In this document: piece after piece, positions 7,285 to 14,338 of the stretch
Layout of the letters: the number at the start of each line of letters is the position of its first letter
Numbering within the stretch: position 1 is the first letter of the stretch
Assembly (NCBI GenBank): GCA_030433415.1
Contig: JAUIMF010000015.1
Span: 1 to 51,286, forward strand
Source of the DNA: Gammaproteobacteria bacterium
GTDB taxonomy: Bacteria; Pseudomonadota; Gammaproteobacteria; Pseudomonadales; Halieaceae
DNA length: 51,286 bases
Direction: 5' to 3'
Made by a program: the position numbers and the translations under genes
The notes under the pieces: generated by a model
Told to the model about the DNA's origin: nothing
Databases searched by the model: none
What the model saw: the letters and a program-made list of their open reading frames with translations, nothing else

Positions 7285-9693
7285 TCACCAGCGGTAAGCG
7301 AATTCCACACCATAGCTGCGCGGTGCGCCAAACAGGCTCATGTCGCCGCCCAGGAACTCAATCACGTTGGCGCGCACTTCCTCATCCGTGAGATTCCGTC
7401 CCCACAGAGCTACGCTCCAACCGCGATCTTCGGGTGCAAAACCGATACGGCCATCCAGCAATCCATACGCATCTTCCCAGGACACATTCGTGTGAGCCCA
7501 GGGCATTTCGTCCTGCCATGTGTACGAGAGGCGCAGCTTCAGAGCGCGACCGAAGTCTCCGACGTTGGCCGTGTACTCAAAGCCCGTGGACACCTGGTTA
7601 TCCGGCGTACGCTGCAACTGATTGCCCGAGAAATCCCCGGTGCTGATCACGTAATTCTCGTATTCCGTATCCAGGAAGGAACCGTTGAACCACAGCAGCA
7701 GGTCTTCGGTTGCCGCAAAGCTCATTTCCAGTTCCAAACCCTGGATTTTGGCGTCGGAGGCATTGGATACGATGTTGCAGAGACACTGGTCGTTGGTGAA
7801 CTCCACCTGCAGGTCTTCGTAGTCCATCGAGAAGATGGCACCGTTTATCCGCAGGCGGTTATCCAGAAACTCTGACTTCAGACCCAGCTCCATGCTCAAC
7901 ACGGTTTCCGGATCATAGGGTGTGGTGGCTCCCAGCGTGTTGGGCGGCGTGTCTTGAAAGCCACCACTTTTGTAACCCTGGGAGACGCTGGCGTAAACCA
8001 TCACATCGTCGTTGATGGTGTACTCGAGAATTCCGGAGAAAGTCAGCTCATCCCAGCTCTGGGAATAAGGTGTCGAGTAACCGCCGCCAAGAGGATACGG
8101 TACAAGCCCTCCCATACCGTCGGGCTCACCAGTCAGGGGCACGGCGGGTATCGGGTCTGCGGGATTGAATTTATCGCCCGTTGCGTTGACACGACCCCGG
8201 ACGTCACCGTCGATTTCGTCTTCGGTGTAGCGAGCTCCCAGAGTCAGCTTCAGGTTGTCTGTGAGTCGATAGCCGACCTGACCAAAGACCGCCCAGCTTT
8301 CTGTTGTGGCGTCATTGAACCATTCGCTCTCACCATTGAGCCCCCCGAAGGCCGTGGGAACTACGCTGTTTAGCAGAATCTCGGCCCAGAACAGGTCGTT
8401 CTTCTCGACCTCGTCTTTCTGGTAGTAGACGCCAGCAATGTAGTCAAAGGCGCTGTCGTCGAAGTCCGACACCAGGCGGAATTCCTGCACAAACTGACTC
8501 AGGTCTTCTTCTTCGCGTACGGGAAAGTCGAACGCCAGTCCCAGACTGGTGGCGAGGCCCATATTGCCCTCACCCAGAGCTCCGAAGAACAGTGGCAACA
8601 ATCCTGGCGCATCGGGGCCCAGGCCGGTCTGAGAGTACTGACTCTCACCCTCACCGGACCGATAATTCGTCAATGAGATCAGCGAAGCGTTTTCAAAGCC
8701 CTTTTCCAGACGCAGGGTCACATTAAAGGCTTCGCGCTCGTAGAACTGCACGCTGTCTCCCGGCGTCGCGCTGTACTGCACGGTTTCCGGAGCGCAACGT
8801 CGGTTGTTGGTTACGCCAATCGCCTCCCGAGCCACGGCCCAGGGATTGCCAAATTGGCCCACGGCGCAGGTGCCATTGCCTTCGTCTTCCATATATTCCA
8901 GGATTAAACGACCCTCAAAGTCGTTGTCCCCGTCGTACAGGAACGACACGCGAGCCTGCGTACTATCGATGTTGTGCAGGGAACGACCCATTACAAAATC
9001 CTCGGCAAAGCCATCGTTTTCGCGAAACTGAGCCGCTACGCGCATGGCCAGTTTGTCGTTGATCGCGGTATTGAAGTGGCCCGACAACAAACGTGAATCC
9101 ATATTCCCTACCTGTGCGCGCAGAGAACCATTGGTTTCGAACTCGGGTTTGGCAGTAATGATGCTGATGGCACCACCCACGACATTTTTACCCAGAAGCA
9201 CGCCTTGGGGGCCGCGCAGGATTTCAACCCGTTCCAGATCGTAGAAGTCCATATTCATGAGGCCCATGCGGCCCACAACGACTTCGTCAAAGAAAATACC
9301 GACGGATCGCGACGCGCTCGGCGCATCCAGGCGAGTGTTCATTACGCCCCGAATGTTCAATTCCATATCGAAGGGCGTTGGACTTGTGAAAGAGATACCT
9401 GCCGTCTGCTGCGCCAGATCACCGGTACTGAACACTTGTGCCTCTTCGAGGGTGCGGCCCGAGAAAGCGCTGATGGACAAGGGCGAGTCCTGCAGGCCGA
9501 CTTCGCGGCGCTGGGCGGTAACTACCACTTCTTCGAGTTGTGCCATGGCGGGCGCGACCGAAGAAACCGATACCGCGCCAGCTACCGCAAAGTAGATTGG
9601 CGACAGAGCAAATATCGAGCCTCTCGACGCTGCCCTGGTGAAACGATGAGCTGGGGTCCGGAAAAAACTATTGCATGCTGTCATGGAGCGCAT
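7285..9693 (-). CDS. TonB-dependent outer-membrane receptor
   Basis: This is an 802-residue receptor. A long N-terminus with a hydrophobic signal ends near AMAQ (about residue 51). The TonB box, EEVVVTAQRRE, follows at once, then a plug domain with the conserved YDLERVEILRGPQGVLLGKN and GGAISIITAKP segments. The rest is beta-barrel sequence ending in Trp as last residue (AYRW), as expected for BAM-dependent barrels. The type, with a VVVTAQRR box, is common among receptors for hydrophobic or aromatic substrates in marine and sphingomonad-like bacteria; the ligand is unknown. ATG 9693 and ATG 9684 are both possible starts. A strong sigma-70 promoter and a palindrome lie upstream, shared with the divergent double-HxlR regulator. 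The surrounding catabolic genes suggest that the receptor imports their substrate. Confidence 0.95.
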   Translation of the reverse strand: MRSMTACNSFFRTPAHRFTRAASRGSIFALSPIYFAVAGAVSVSSVAPAMAQLEEVVVTAQRREVGLQDSPLSISAFSGRTLEEAQVFSTGDLAQQTAGISFTSPTPFDMELNIRGVMNTRLDAPSASRSVGIFFDEVVVGRMGLMNMDFYDLERVEILRGPQGVLLGKNVVGGAISIITAKPEFETNGSLRAQVGNMDSRLLSGHFNTAINDKLAMRVAAQFRENDGFAEDFVMGRSLHNIDSTQARVSFLYDGDNDFEGRLILEYMEDEGNGTCAVGQFGNPWAVAREAIGVTNNRRCAPETVQYSATPGDSVQFYEREAFNVTLRLEKGFENASLISLTNYRSGEGESQYSQTGLGPDAPGLLPLFFGALGEGNMGLATSLGLAFDFPVREEEDLSQFVQEFRLVSDFDDSAFDYIAGVYYQKDEVEKNDLFWAEILLNSVVPTAFGGLNGESEWFNDATTESWAVFGQVGYRLTDNLKLTLGARYTEDEIDGDVRGRVNATGDKFNPADPIPAVPLTGEPDGMGGLVPYPLGGGYSTPYSQSWDELTFSGILEYTINDDVMVYASVSQGYKSGGFQDTPPNTLGATTPYDPETVLSMELGLKSEFLDNRLRINGAIFSMDYEDLQVEFTNDQCLCNIVSNASDAKIQGLELEMSFAATEDLLLWFNGSFLDTEYENYVISTGDFSGNQLQRTPDNQVSTGFEYTANVGDFGRALKLRLSYTWQDEMPWAHTNVSWEDAYGLLDGRIGFAPEDRGWSVALWGRNLTDEEVRANVIEFLGGDMSLFGAPRSYGVEFAYRW

Positions 9694-9788
9694 CCTTTTT
9701 TATCGTTAGCTGCTGCTTCGGTAGTGTCGACTACTGCATAAGCCCGCTTCCGCCACGAGCATTAGCTTGCATTATCGAACCAGTGGCG

Positions 9789-9817
9789 AGATTAGGGTGC
9801 GTTTCGTTCCTTGTCAA
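9789..9817 (-). promoter_or_regulatory. Sigma-70 promoter of the TonB receptor gene
   Basis: On the minus strand, TTGACA (9817-9812) and TAATCT (9794-9789) are separated by exactly 17 bp. The predicted transcript starts near 9782, leaving a leader of about 90 nt before ATG 9693. The near-consensus -35 suggests strong expression when not repressed. Confidence 0.75.
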
Positions 9818-9819
9818 CT

Positions 9820-9833
9820 CAACGAAACCGTTG
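9820..9833. promoter_or_regulatory. Candidate operator palindrome between receptor and regulator
   Basis: CAACG-AAAC-CGTTG is a perfect 5-bp inverted repeat with a 4-nt centre, ending 2 bp from the -35 box of the receptor promoter. Looser TCAA/TTGA symmetry extends it. The position suits binding by the divergent HxlR-type regulator, but this is inference. Confidence 0.45.
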
Positions 9834-10871
9834 TTTGAACAGTCAGCGTTAAATAACCCACCTGGGTGTATACTCCCTACCTTCGGCAAACCGCGCCCTC
9901 TCTCACAACGTATACCAGGAGCTTCAGGTATCAGCGCAAGTCCAATCAAAACCCTGCACACAAGGGCCAGCTCCATTACGCGAACCCTGGATCAGGTCGG
10001 CGACAAGTGGTGCCTGCTGATTATTCAGGAGGTGTTCTGGGGAATTAATACGTTCAGCGGTATGCTCGAGGCGACCGGTGTCTCGCGTGGCGTCCTGTCT
10101 GATCGCCTGAAATGGTTGCAGAAGATTGGCTGCTTGCGTAAAGAGTCCAAAGGTGCCGGGCAGAGTGGTGGCGCCTATCACCTGACAAAAAAGTCCCTGG
10201 CCCTGCACGCATCAGCGATGATGGCTATCGAATGGGAGCGCAAGTACTACCGCACGCCGGATCTGGATTCCGTGCGCCTTCTTCACATGGGCTGCGGCAA
10301 GGTGTTTTCACCAATCATGCTTTGTGATCACTGCGAGCAGCCCGTGTCAGGCCGTGACGTCGCCTTCACACCAGGCCCGGGTGCCACGCGTGACCATCGC
10401 GAAAAAAAGGTGCGACGGCGCTCGTCGATTTCAGCGGCCGCCGTACCCAGCCCGAGAAGCGTCTACAGAAACCTGGTTAACATTGTCGGCGATCGCTGGA
10501 CCGCCAACGTGATCGCCCTGGCCTATCACGGTCACGCTCGATTTGATCAGTTCCACCAGGAGCTTCCGGTAGCGACCAACATTCTCAGCGATCGACTGAA
10601 ATTTCTGGAACAACAGGGAATTTTCGGCTCCCGCGCCTACCAGCAACGGCCTCGCCGCTTTGAGTACTATCTGACAGAAAAGGGCTGGGATCTGTTCCCC
10701 TACTTTCTGACGCTGTTGCAATGGGGCGATCGTTGGTGCGATCCCGACCAGCGCGGTGCACCTATGCTCGTCACTCACAATCCCTGCAAAGAGAGGCTGT
10801 TTGGACGCGTGTCCTGCGATCAGTGCGGAGAGGCCCTGGAGCCGTTTACCGTGACCATTGACCTGCGCTAA
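9831..10871 (+). CDS. Transcriptional regulator with two fused HxlR winged-helix domains
   Basis: The conserved protein is two HxlR-type domains in one chain. The first begins at about 9960 (TRTLDQVGDKW, then LSDRLKWLQKIGCL). The second begins near 10458 (YRNLVNIVGDRW, then LSDRLKFLEQQGIF). Each is followed by a Cys-rich tail: C-x10-C-x2-C in the first (GCGKVF to CDHCEQP) and a comparable set in the second (PCKERLF to CDQCGEAL), possibly a metal site. HxlR proteins normally act as homodimers, so this looks like a built-in dimer. The start is unclear. TTG 9831 is the nearest canonical in-frame start. However, a perfect AGGAG at 9917-9921 sits 8 nt before an in-frame ATC at 9930. It is divergent from the receptor gene and is its likely regulator. 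Confidence 0.85.
   Translation: MFEQSALNNPPGCILPTFGKPRPLSQRIPGASGISASPIKTLHTRASSITRTLDQVGDKWCLLIIQEVFWGINTFSGMLEATGVSRGVLSDRLKWLQKIGCLRKESKGAGQSGGAYHLTKKSLALHASAMMAIEWERKYYRTPDLDSVRLLHMGCGKVFSPIMLCDHCEQPVSGRDVAFTPGPGATRDHREKKVRRRSSISAAAVPSPRSVYRNLVNIVGDRWTANVIALAYHGHARFDQFHQELPVATNILSDRLKFLEQQGIFGSRAYQQRPRRFEYYLTEKGWDLFPYFLTLLQWGDRWCDPDQRGAPMLVTHNPCKERLFGRVSCDQCGEALEPFTVTIDLR
9847..9874 (+). promoter_or_regulatory. Possible promoter of the double-HxlR gene
   Basis: GTTAAA (9847-9852) and TATACT (9869-9874) are 16 bp apart. Transcription would start near 9881, which is downstream of TTG 9831. If this promoter is real, translation has to begin later, near the AGGAG at 9917. Confidence 0.4.
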
Positions 10872-10902
10872 AAAAAAGGCCCGATGACTACATCGGGCCT
10901 TT
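10871..10902. terminator. Bidirectional rho-independent terminator
   Basis: An 11-bp perfect stem, AAGGCCCGATG (10876-10886) and CATCGGGCCTT (10891-10901), closes a 4-nt loop. It overlaps the end of the regulator gene and has an A-run on its left and Ts on its right. It can therefore stop the plus-strand regulator and the minus-strand TonB operon, which ends at 10972. Confidence 0.85.
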
Positions 10903-10971
10903 CTGGATGACGCCCTGATTCAGGAGCGTCGGGCAGCGCCGGCGTAGCGACGCTGAATCAGCAACCAGATC

Positions 10972-12315
10972 TCAGATATCTTCAGCCAGCTTGCGCTGAC
11001 GCTCGAGCTCGGAGTTCATATACGCCATCCACTGGGTGGCATACTTCTTGGAACGCTCATCCCGGGCCGCCGCACGGAACGCCTTGCGGGCGTTGTCGTA
11101 CTGCTTGGTATTGAAGTACGCCATGCCGAGCACCAGGTTGGCGTTATCGGGGCGCTTCACACCACCACGCTTGAGCCCCTTGTTGATGGCCTCGATGGCT
11201 TTCTCATTCTGATCGGCGTCGAGGTAAATATTGCCAAGACGGGCATAGAGGTCACCGGAGTCGGACTTGGACGCCGCCTTCTCCATTGCCGGAATCGCGT
11301 CTTTGACTTCCTGCGCCTGACGCAGGGCGCCGGCGTACAGCTCCCAGTTCTTGGAGTTGTCCTCGACAATCTCTTCTTCAAAGCCCTTCTTCAGCACCTT
11401 GGACGCCTTGTAGGGCACTTCGGCGTTGAGGAACAGCGACGCCATATTGCGGTACTCGCCATCCTTCTCAAGCATATCCTGCACATAGGCGGTTTCCATG
11501 GCGCCCAGTTGCAGCTTCTCTTTGTTCGCCTCGGAGTACATAAAGCTCAGCTGCACCCAGTACTGCTTTTTCGGGTAATAGGTGATGAGTTCACGCAAGG
11601 TCGCCGTCGCTTCGGCGGTCATGTTTTTCTCGGCATAGAGAAAACGCGCCAGGTTGTACCACTGCTCCTTGGGAACGCGACCTTTGGATTCAAAATCGTC
11701 GATGGCGATATTGATATTGGTCAGCGCCTTGTCGTAATCCTTGAGCTGGTAGTAACCCTGGGCCAGCAACACATAGGCATTGGCATTGGGCGTGGTCGTC
11801 ATGTCAAACCACTTCAGCAGCGCATTGATACCGTCCTGCCAGCGCTCCTGCACGAAGTACAGCTGGGCCACGGTGAAGCGCGTATTGATCTCCATCGCCA
11901 GGGGAATATCGGGCTGCTTGATCACGTTTTCGTAAGCCTGCAGCGCCGAGGGGTAGTCTTCCCGCGAGTAGTGAATGAACGCATACAGGTTGTACACGTT
12001 TGCGAGCTCATAACTGTTCAGCTCGTTATCACGACGACCGGCGAGCATGGCATCGAGAATCTTCGCGGCGCCCGCCATATCCTTGGCTTCGGCGGCGGCC
12101 TGGGCTTCGGCCAGTTTCTCGTACACCTTGTTGCGCAGGGCCGGCGTACGACGGGTCTCCTGCTCTTTCTTTGGCTGCGCTTCCTGCGCCTGGGCTGCAC
12201 TGAAGCCGCTTACGGTGCCCAGGTCGGTCTGCGACAGCAGCAGCTGTGCCGCCAATACCGGAGCTGCCAGCAGCAGGCCGCGCCCAATCACCAGGGAGTT
12301 ACGCTTTGTTTGCAT
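10972..12315 (-). CDS. TPR protein of the TonB energising cluster
   Basis: This 447-residue exported protein has a signal peptide (hydrophobic GRGLLLAAPVLAAQLLL, likely cut around AQA|QEAQ). A chain of degenerate tetratricopeptide repeats covers residues 70-430, for example AYVLLAQGYYQLKDYDKALTN and ARLGNIYLDADQNEKAIEAI. TPR proteins of this kind close the TtpC-type TonB clusters of marine gammaproteobacteria and are thought to help the TonB complex in the periplasm; the mechanism is poorly known. I chose ATG 12315, six nt after AAGGTG. A GTG at 12333 overlaps the tonB stop by 1 nt and would add six residues. It is the last gene of the seven-gene minus-strand operon, followed by the shared terminator at 10871-10902. 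Confidence 0.9.
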   Translation of the reverse strand: MQTKRNSLVIGRGLLLAAPVLAAQLLLSQTDLGTVSGFSAAQAQEAQPKKEQETRRTPALRNKVYEKLAEAQAAAEAKDMAGAAKILDAMLAGRRDNELNSYELANVYNLYAFIHYSREDYPSALQAYENVIKQPDIPLAMEINTRFTVAQLYFVQERWQDGINALLKWFDMTTTPNANAYVLLAQGYYQLKDYDKALTNINIAIDDFESKGRVPKEQWYNLARFLYAEKNMTAEATATLRELITYYPKKQYWVQLSFMYSEANKEKLQLGAMETAYVQDMLEKDGEYRNMASLFLNAEVPYKASKVLKKGFEEEIVEDNSKNWELYAGALRQAQEVKDAIPAMEKAASKSDSGDLYARLGNIYLDADQNEKAIEAINKGLKRGGVKRPDNANLVLGMAYFNTKQYDNARKAFRAAARDERSKKYATQWMAYMNSELERQRKLAEDI

Positions 12316-12332
12316 GTTCCGCACCTTGATCA

Positions 12333-12938
12333 CTACTGCTCCAGCTCATAGGTGAACTTGTTCTGTACACCCGCCACTTCGATGGGCTCGCCGTCCACAA
12401 CCCGGGGCTTGTACTTGAACTTCTCGGCGGCCTTCACGGACGCGCGCTCAAATACGCCAGACGGGGAGCAATCTACGGGCTGGGGATCGCGAATGGATCC
12501 ACTCTTGGTCACCGTGTACTCCACGATGCAGTAGCCCGTAATACCGCGAGTCTGGGCACGGCGGGGGTAGATGGGTGCAACCTTTACGATCGGCAGATAT
12601 TCACCGTCGCCTGAAGACATGCCGGAGCTGCTGATGGCTACGCTGACGCTGGCTGCTGGCGCAATATTTGCCACATCCAGATCGGTATCGAAGTCCAACT
12701 GCAGGGGCTCAAGCTCCGGCGGCGGCTCTTCGGGGTCTTCCACCTTCTCGGGCTTGACCTCTTTGGTATTGACGTCGATCTCACGGTCAGGAGTAACGAT
12801 GTCGGCAATCTTGCGCGACTTGACGTCTTCCTGGGTGTATTCCTTGTCGATGAGGCTCTGCATGACCCAGAACAACCCAAAGGCAACGGGGATGGCGACC
12901 AGCGCCCCGATGAAAGCACGAACGATGCTATTTCCCAT
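12333..12938 (-). CDS. tonB: Energy transducer TonB
   Basis: This 201-residue TonB protein has an N-terminal membrane anchor (residues 5-27, AFIGALVAIPVAFGLFWVM). A periplasmic stretch rich in Pro, Glu and Asp follows (about 60-85, EDPEEPPPELEPL). The C-terminal TonB domain contains IYPRRAQTRGITGYCIVEY, which corresponds to the conserved YP-x-A-x3-G-x2-G-x-V block, and a final AGVQNKFTYELE strand. It is short, like the TonB2 type, and would span only part of the periplasm unless helped by TtpC and the TPR protein. It lies 17 bp downstream of exbD and one base overlaps the possible GTG of the next gene. It transduces proton-motive force to receptors such as those at 7285-9693 and 37058-39967. 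Confidence 0.95.
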   Translation of the reverse strand: MGNSIVRAFIGALVAIPVAFGLFWVMQSLIDKEYTQEDVKSRKIADIVTPDREIDVNTKEVKPEKVEDPEEPPPELEPLQLDFDTDLDVANIAPAASVSVAISSSGMSSGDGEYLPIVKVAPIYPRRAQTRGITGYCIVEYTVTKSGSIRDPQPVDCSPSGVFERASVKAAEKFKYKPRVVDGEPIEVAGVQNKFTYELEQ

Positions 12939-12955
12939 ATTTCTGGCCCTCGGTC

Positions 12956-13372
12956 CTACTCGTCATCCGTAGAGATGCAGGGCGGCGCGGTCAGCAGGGG
13001 ACGAACTGCATCGTACAGTTCCTCCACCGTGTAGGCCGGCGTGTCCTGATCCACCTGAATAACCAGGTTTGCCTGCGGCGCCTCTTTCTTCGCCACTTCG
13101 ACCATGCGAGCAGCCTGCTCAAGAGGCACCTTGTTCTTGTTGTAGTAGATGTCGCCACGTCCATCAACTGCAAAGATGATGGTGCCGCGCTCACAGGCCT
13201 CGGTCGTGCTGGCCTGGGGCTTGAACAGCTCCACCCCGGGCTCTTTCACAAAGGAAGAGGTGACGATAAAGAAGATCAACATGATGAACACGACGTCCAG
13301 CATGGGCGTCAGGTCAATCTTGCCGGCCTCGTCGTCAGCGGCCTTTTTCGCCGCGTTCTCGCGAAAGCTCAT
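12956..13372 (-). CDS. exbD: ExbD-type biopolymer transporter (second copy)
   Basis: This 138-residue ExbD/TolR protein has one membrane helix (about residues 23-45) preceded by IDLTPMLDVVFIMLIFFIVTSSF. Its Asp in MLDVVF is the proton-path residue of the family. A periplasmic domain follows with DGRGDIYYNKNKVPLEQ and IQVDQDTPAYTVEELYDAV. ATG 13372 follows GGGGGAG and starts 1 bp after the stop of the upstream exbD. An earlier ATG would overlap that gene. It is the second of two adjacent ExbD paralogues, which may form a heterodimer inside the ExbB ring. The unusual C-terminal tail PPCISTDDE carries a Cys. Confidence 0.95.
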   Translation of the reverse strand: MSFRENAAKKAADDEAGKIDLTPMLDVVFIMLIFFIVTSSFVKEPGVELFKPQASTTEACERGTIIFAVDGRGDIYYNKNKVPLEQAARMVEVAKKEAPQANLVIQVDQDTPAYTVEELYDAVRPLLTAPPCISTDDE

Positions 13373-13373
13373 G

Positions 13374-13781
13374 TCACTGCTCCCCCGAAGCCCAGTTGAC
13401 CGTTCCGGCTCCTGCCTCGCGGGCAGCATCCGCCACATCGACCACAGTGTTCGCCTTCGCGCCCTTGTCGACCTTGATGCTCACGGGTGCCTCGGGATCC
13501 GCCGCCAGCAGGCGCTGGATGTTGGCGCGCACAGCGCGGGCATCGACGCGACGGTTTTCCATCCAGATCTGGTCATCGGCATGAATCTGCACGAGGATGC
13601 TGGTGGAATCCGAATCCGGCGGATTGTTATTGGCATCGGGGCGGTTCACCTCGATACCGGCCTCTTTGATGAACGAGGCCACAACGATAAAGAAGATGAG
13701 CATGATAAAGACCACGTCGAGCATCGGCGTGAGGTCGATCTCAGCTCCTTCTTCTACCTGTTCTTTGACAAGTCTGCGCAT
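13374..13781 (-). CDS. exbD: ExbD-type biopolymer transporter (first copy)
   Basis: This 135-residue ExbD/TolR family protein has IDLTPMLDVVFIMLIFFIVVASF at residues 15-37, forming the single membrane helix with the conserved Asp. The periplasmic part includes the sequence ILVQIHADDQIWMENRRVD and a VSIKVDKGAKANTVVDVADAA region. Its transmembrane segment is nearly identical to that of the second ExbD, but the periplasmic domain differs, which points to old duplication and specialisation. It starts 24 bp after the exbB stop and is followed within 1 bp by the second exbD. Confidence 0.95.
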   Translation of the reverse strand: MRRLVKEQVEEGAEIDLTPMLDVVFIMLIFFIVVASFIKEAGIEVNRPDANNNPPDSDSTSILVQIHADDQIWMENRRVDARAVRANIQRLLAADPEAPVSIKVDKGAKANTVVDVADAAREAGAGTVNWASGEQ

Positions 13782-13805
13782 GTAATCAGTACCTGATAGC
13801 CCCGA

Positions 13806-14324
13806 TCAGTGATCGGAGGTGAGCTGGTCTTCCAGCAGTTCCTGCTCGCGATCGGCGATACGTTGGATGTAGGTGTTGGCAAACAGGCCCGAAAGGGCTG
13901 CCACCATACCGGCCATGGTCGGGATCGTGGCGCGCTCGACACCGCCGGCCATGGACTTGGCATCACCACCACCGGTCACCGCCATCACGTTGAACACCTC
14001 GATCATCCCCGTCACCGTGCCCAGCAGCCCCAGCAGGGGGCACAGGGCCACCAGCGTGGTGATGACGTGCAGGTTGGCGTGGATGTCCTCGCGGCTCACC
14101 GACAGCAGGCGTTGACGCACCTGCTTGGCGTTCCAGGATTTGCGCTCAGAGCGACCCTCCCAGGCGCTGATCACGTCGTAAACCTCTTTGCGCCAGACAA
14201 AGGAGAAGAACCACAGGCGCTCAAAGATCAGGGTCCACATGACGAAGACCAGGATCGCGATGAGCCAGAGTACATTCCCGCCTTTATCCATAAAGGCGAG
14301 AATGGTTTCGAGGAAGCCTCCCAT
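13806..14324 (-). CDS. exbB: ExbB/TolQ/MotA-family proton channel subunit
   Basis: This 172-residue inner-membrane protein has three predicted helices: residues 17-39 (VLWLIAILVFVMWTLIFERLWFF), about 85-110 (TTLVALCPLLGLLGTVTGMIEVF) and about 130-150 (ATIPTMAGMVAALSGLFANTY). The GLLGTVTGMI stretch is the most conserved part of the family and lines the proton path. It is short, matching ExbB2 of the TonB2 systems. It is preceded by ttpC with a 14-bp gap and followed by two exbD genes. Together they would form the motor that drives TonB. Confidence 0.95.
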   Translation of the reverse strand: MGGFLETILAFMDKGGNVLWLIAILVFVMWTLIFERLWFFSFVWRKEVYDVISAWEGRSERKSWNAKQVRQRLLSVSREDIHANLHVITTLVALCPLLGLLGTVTGMIEVFNVMAVTGGGDAKSMAGGVERATIPTMAGMVAALSGLFANTYIQRIADREQELLEDQLTSDH

Positions 14325-14338
14325 GCTCGGTCCCCCGC

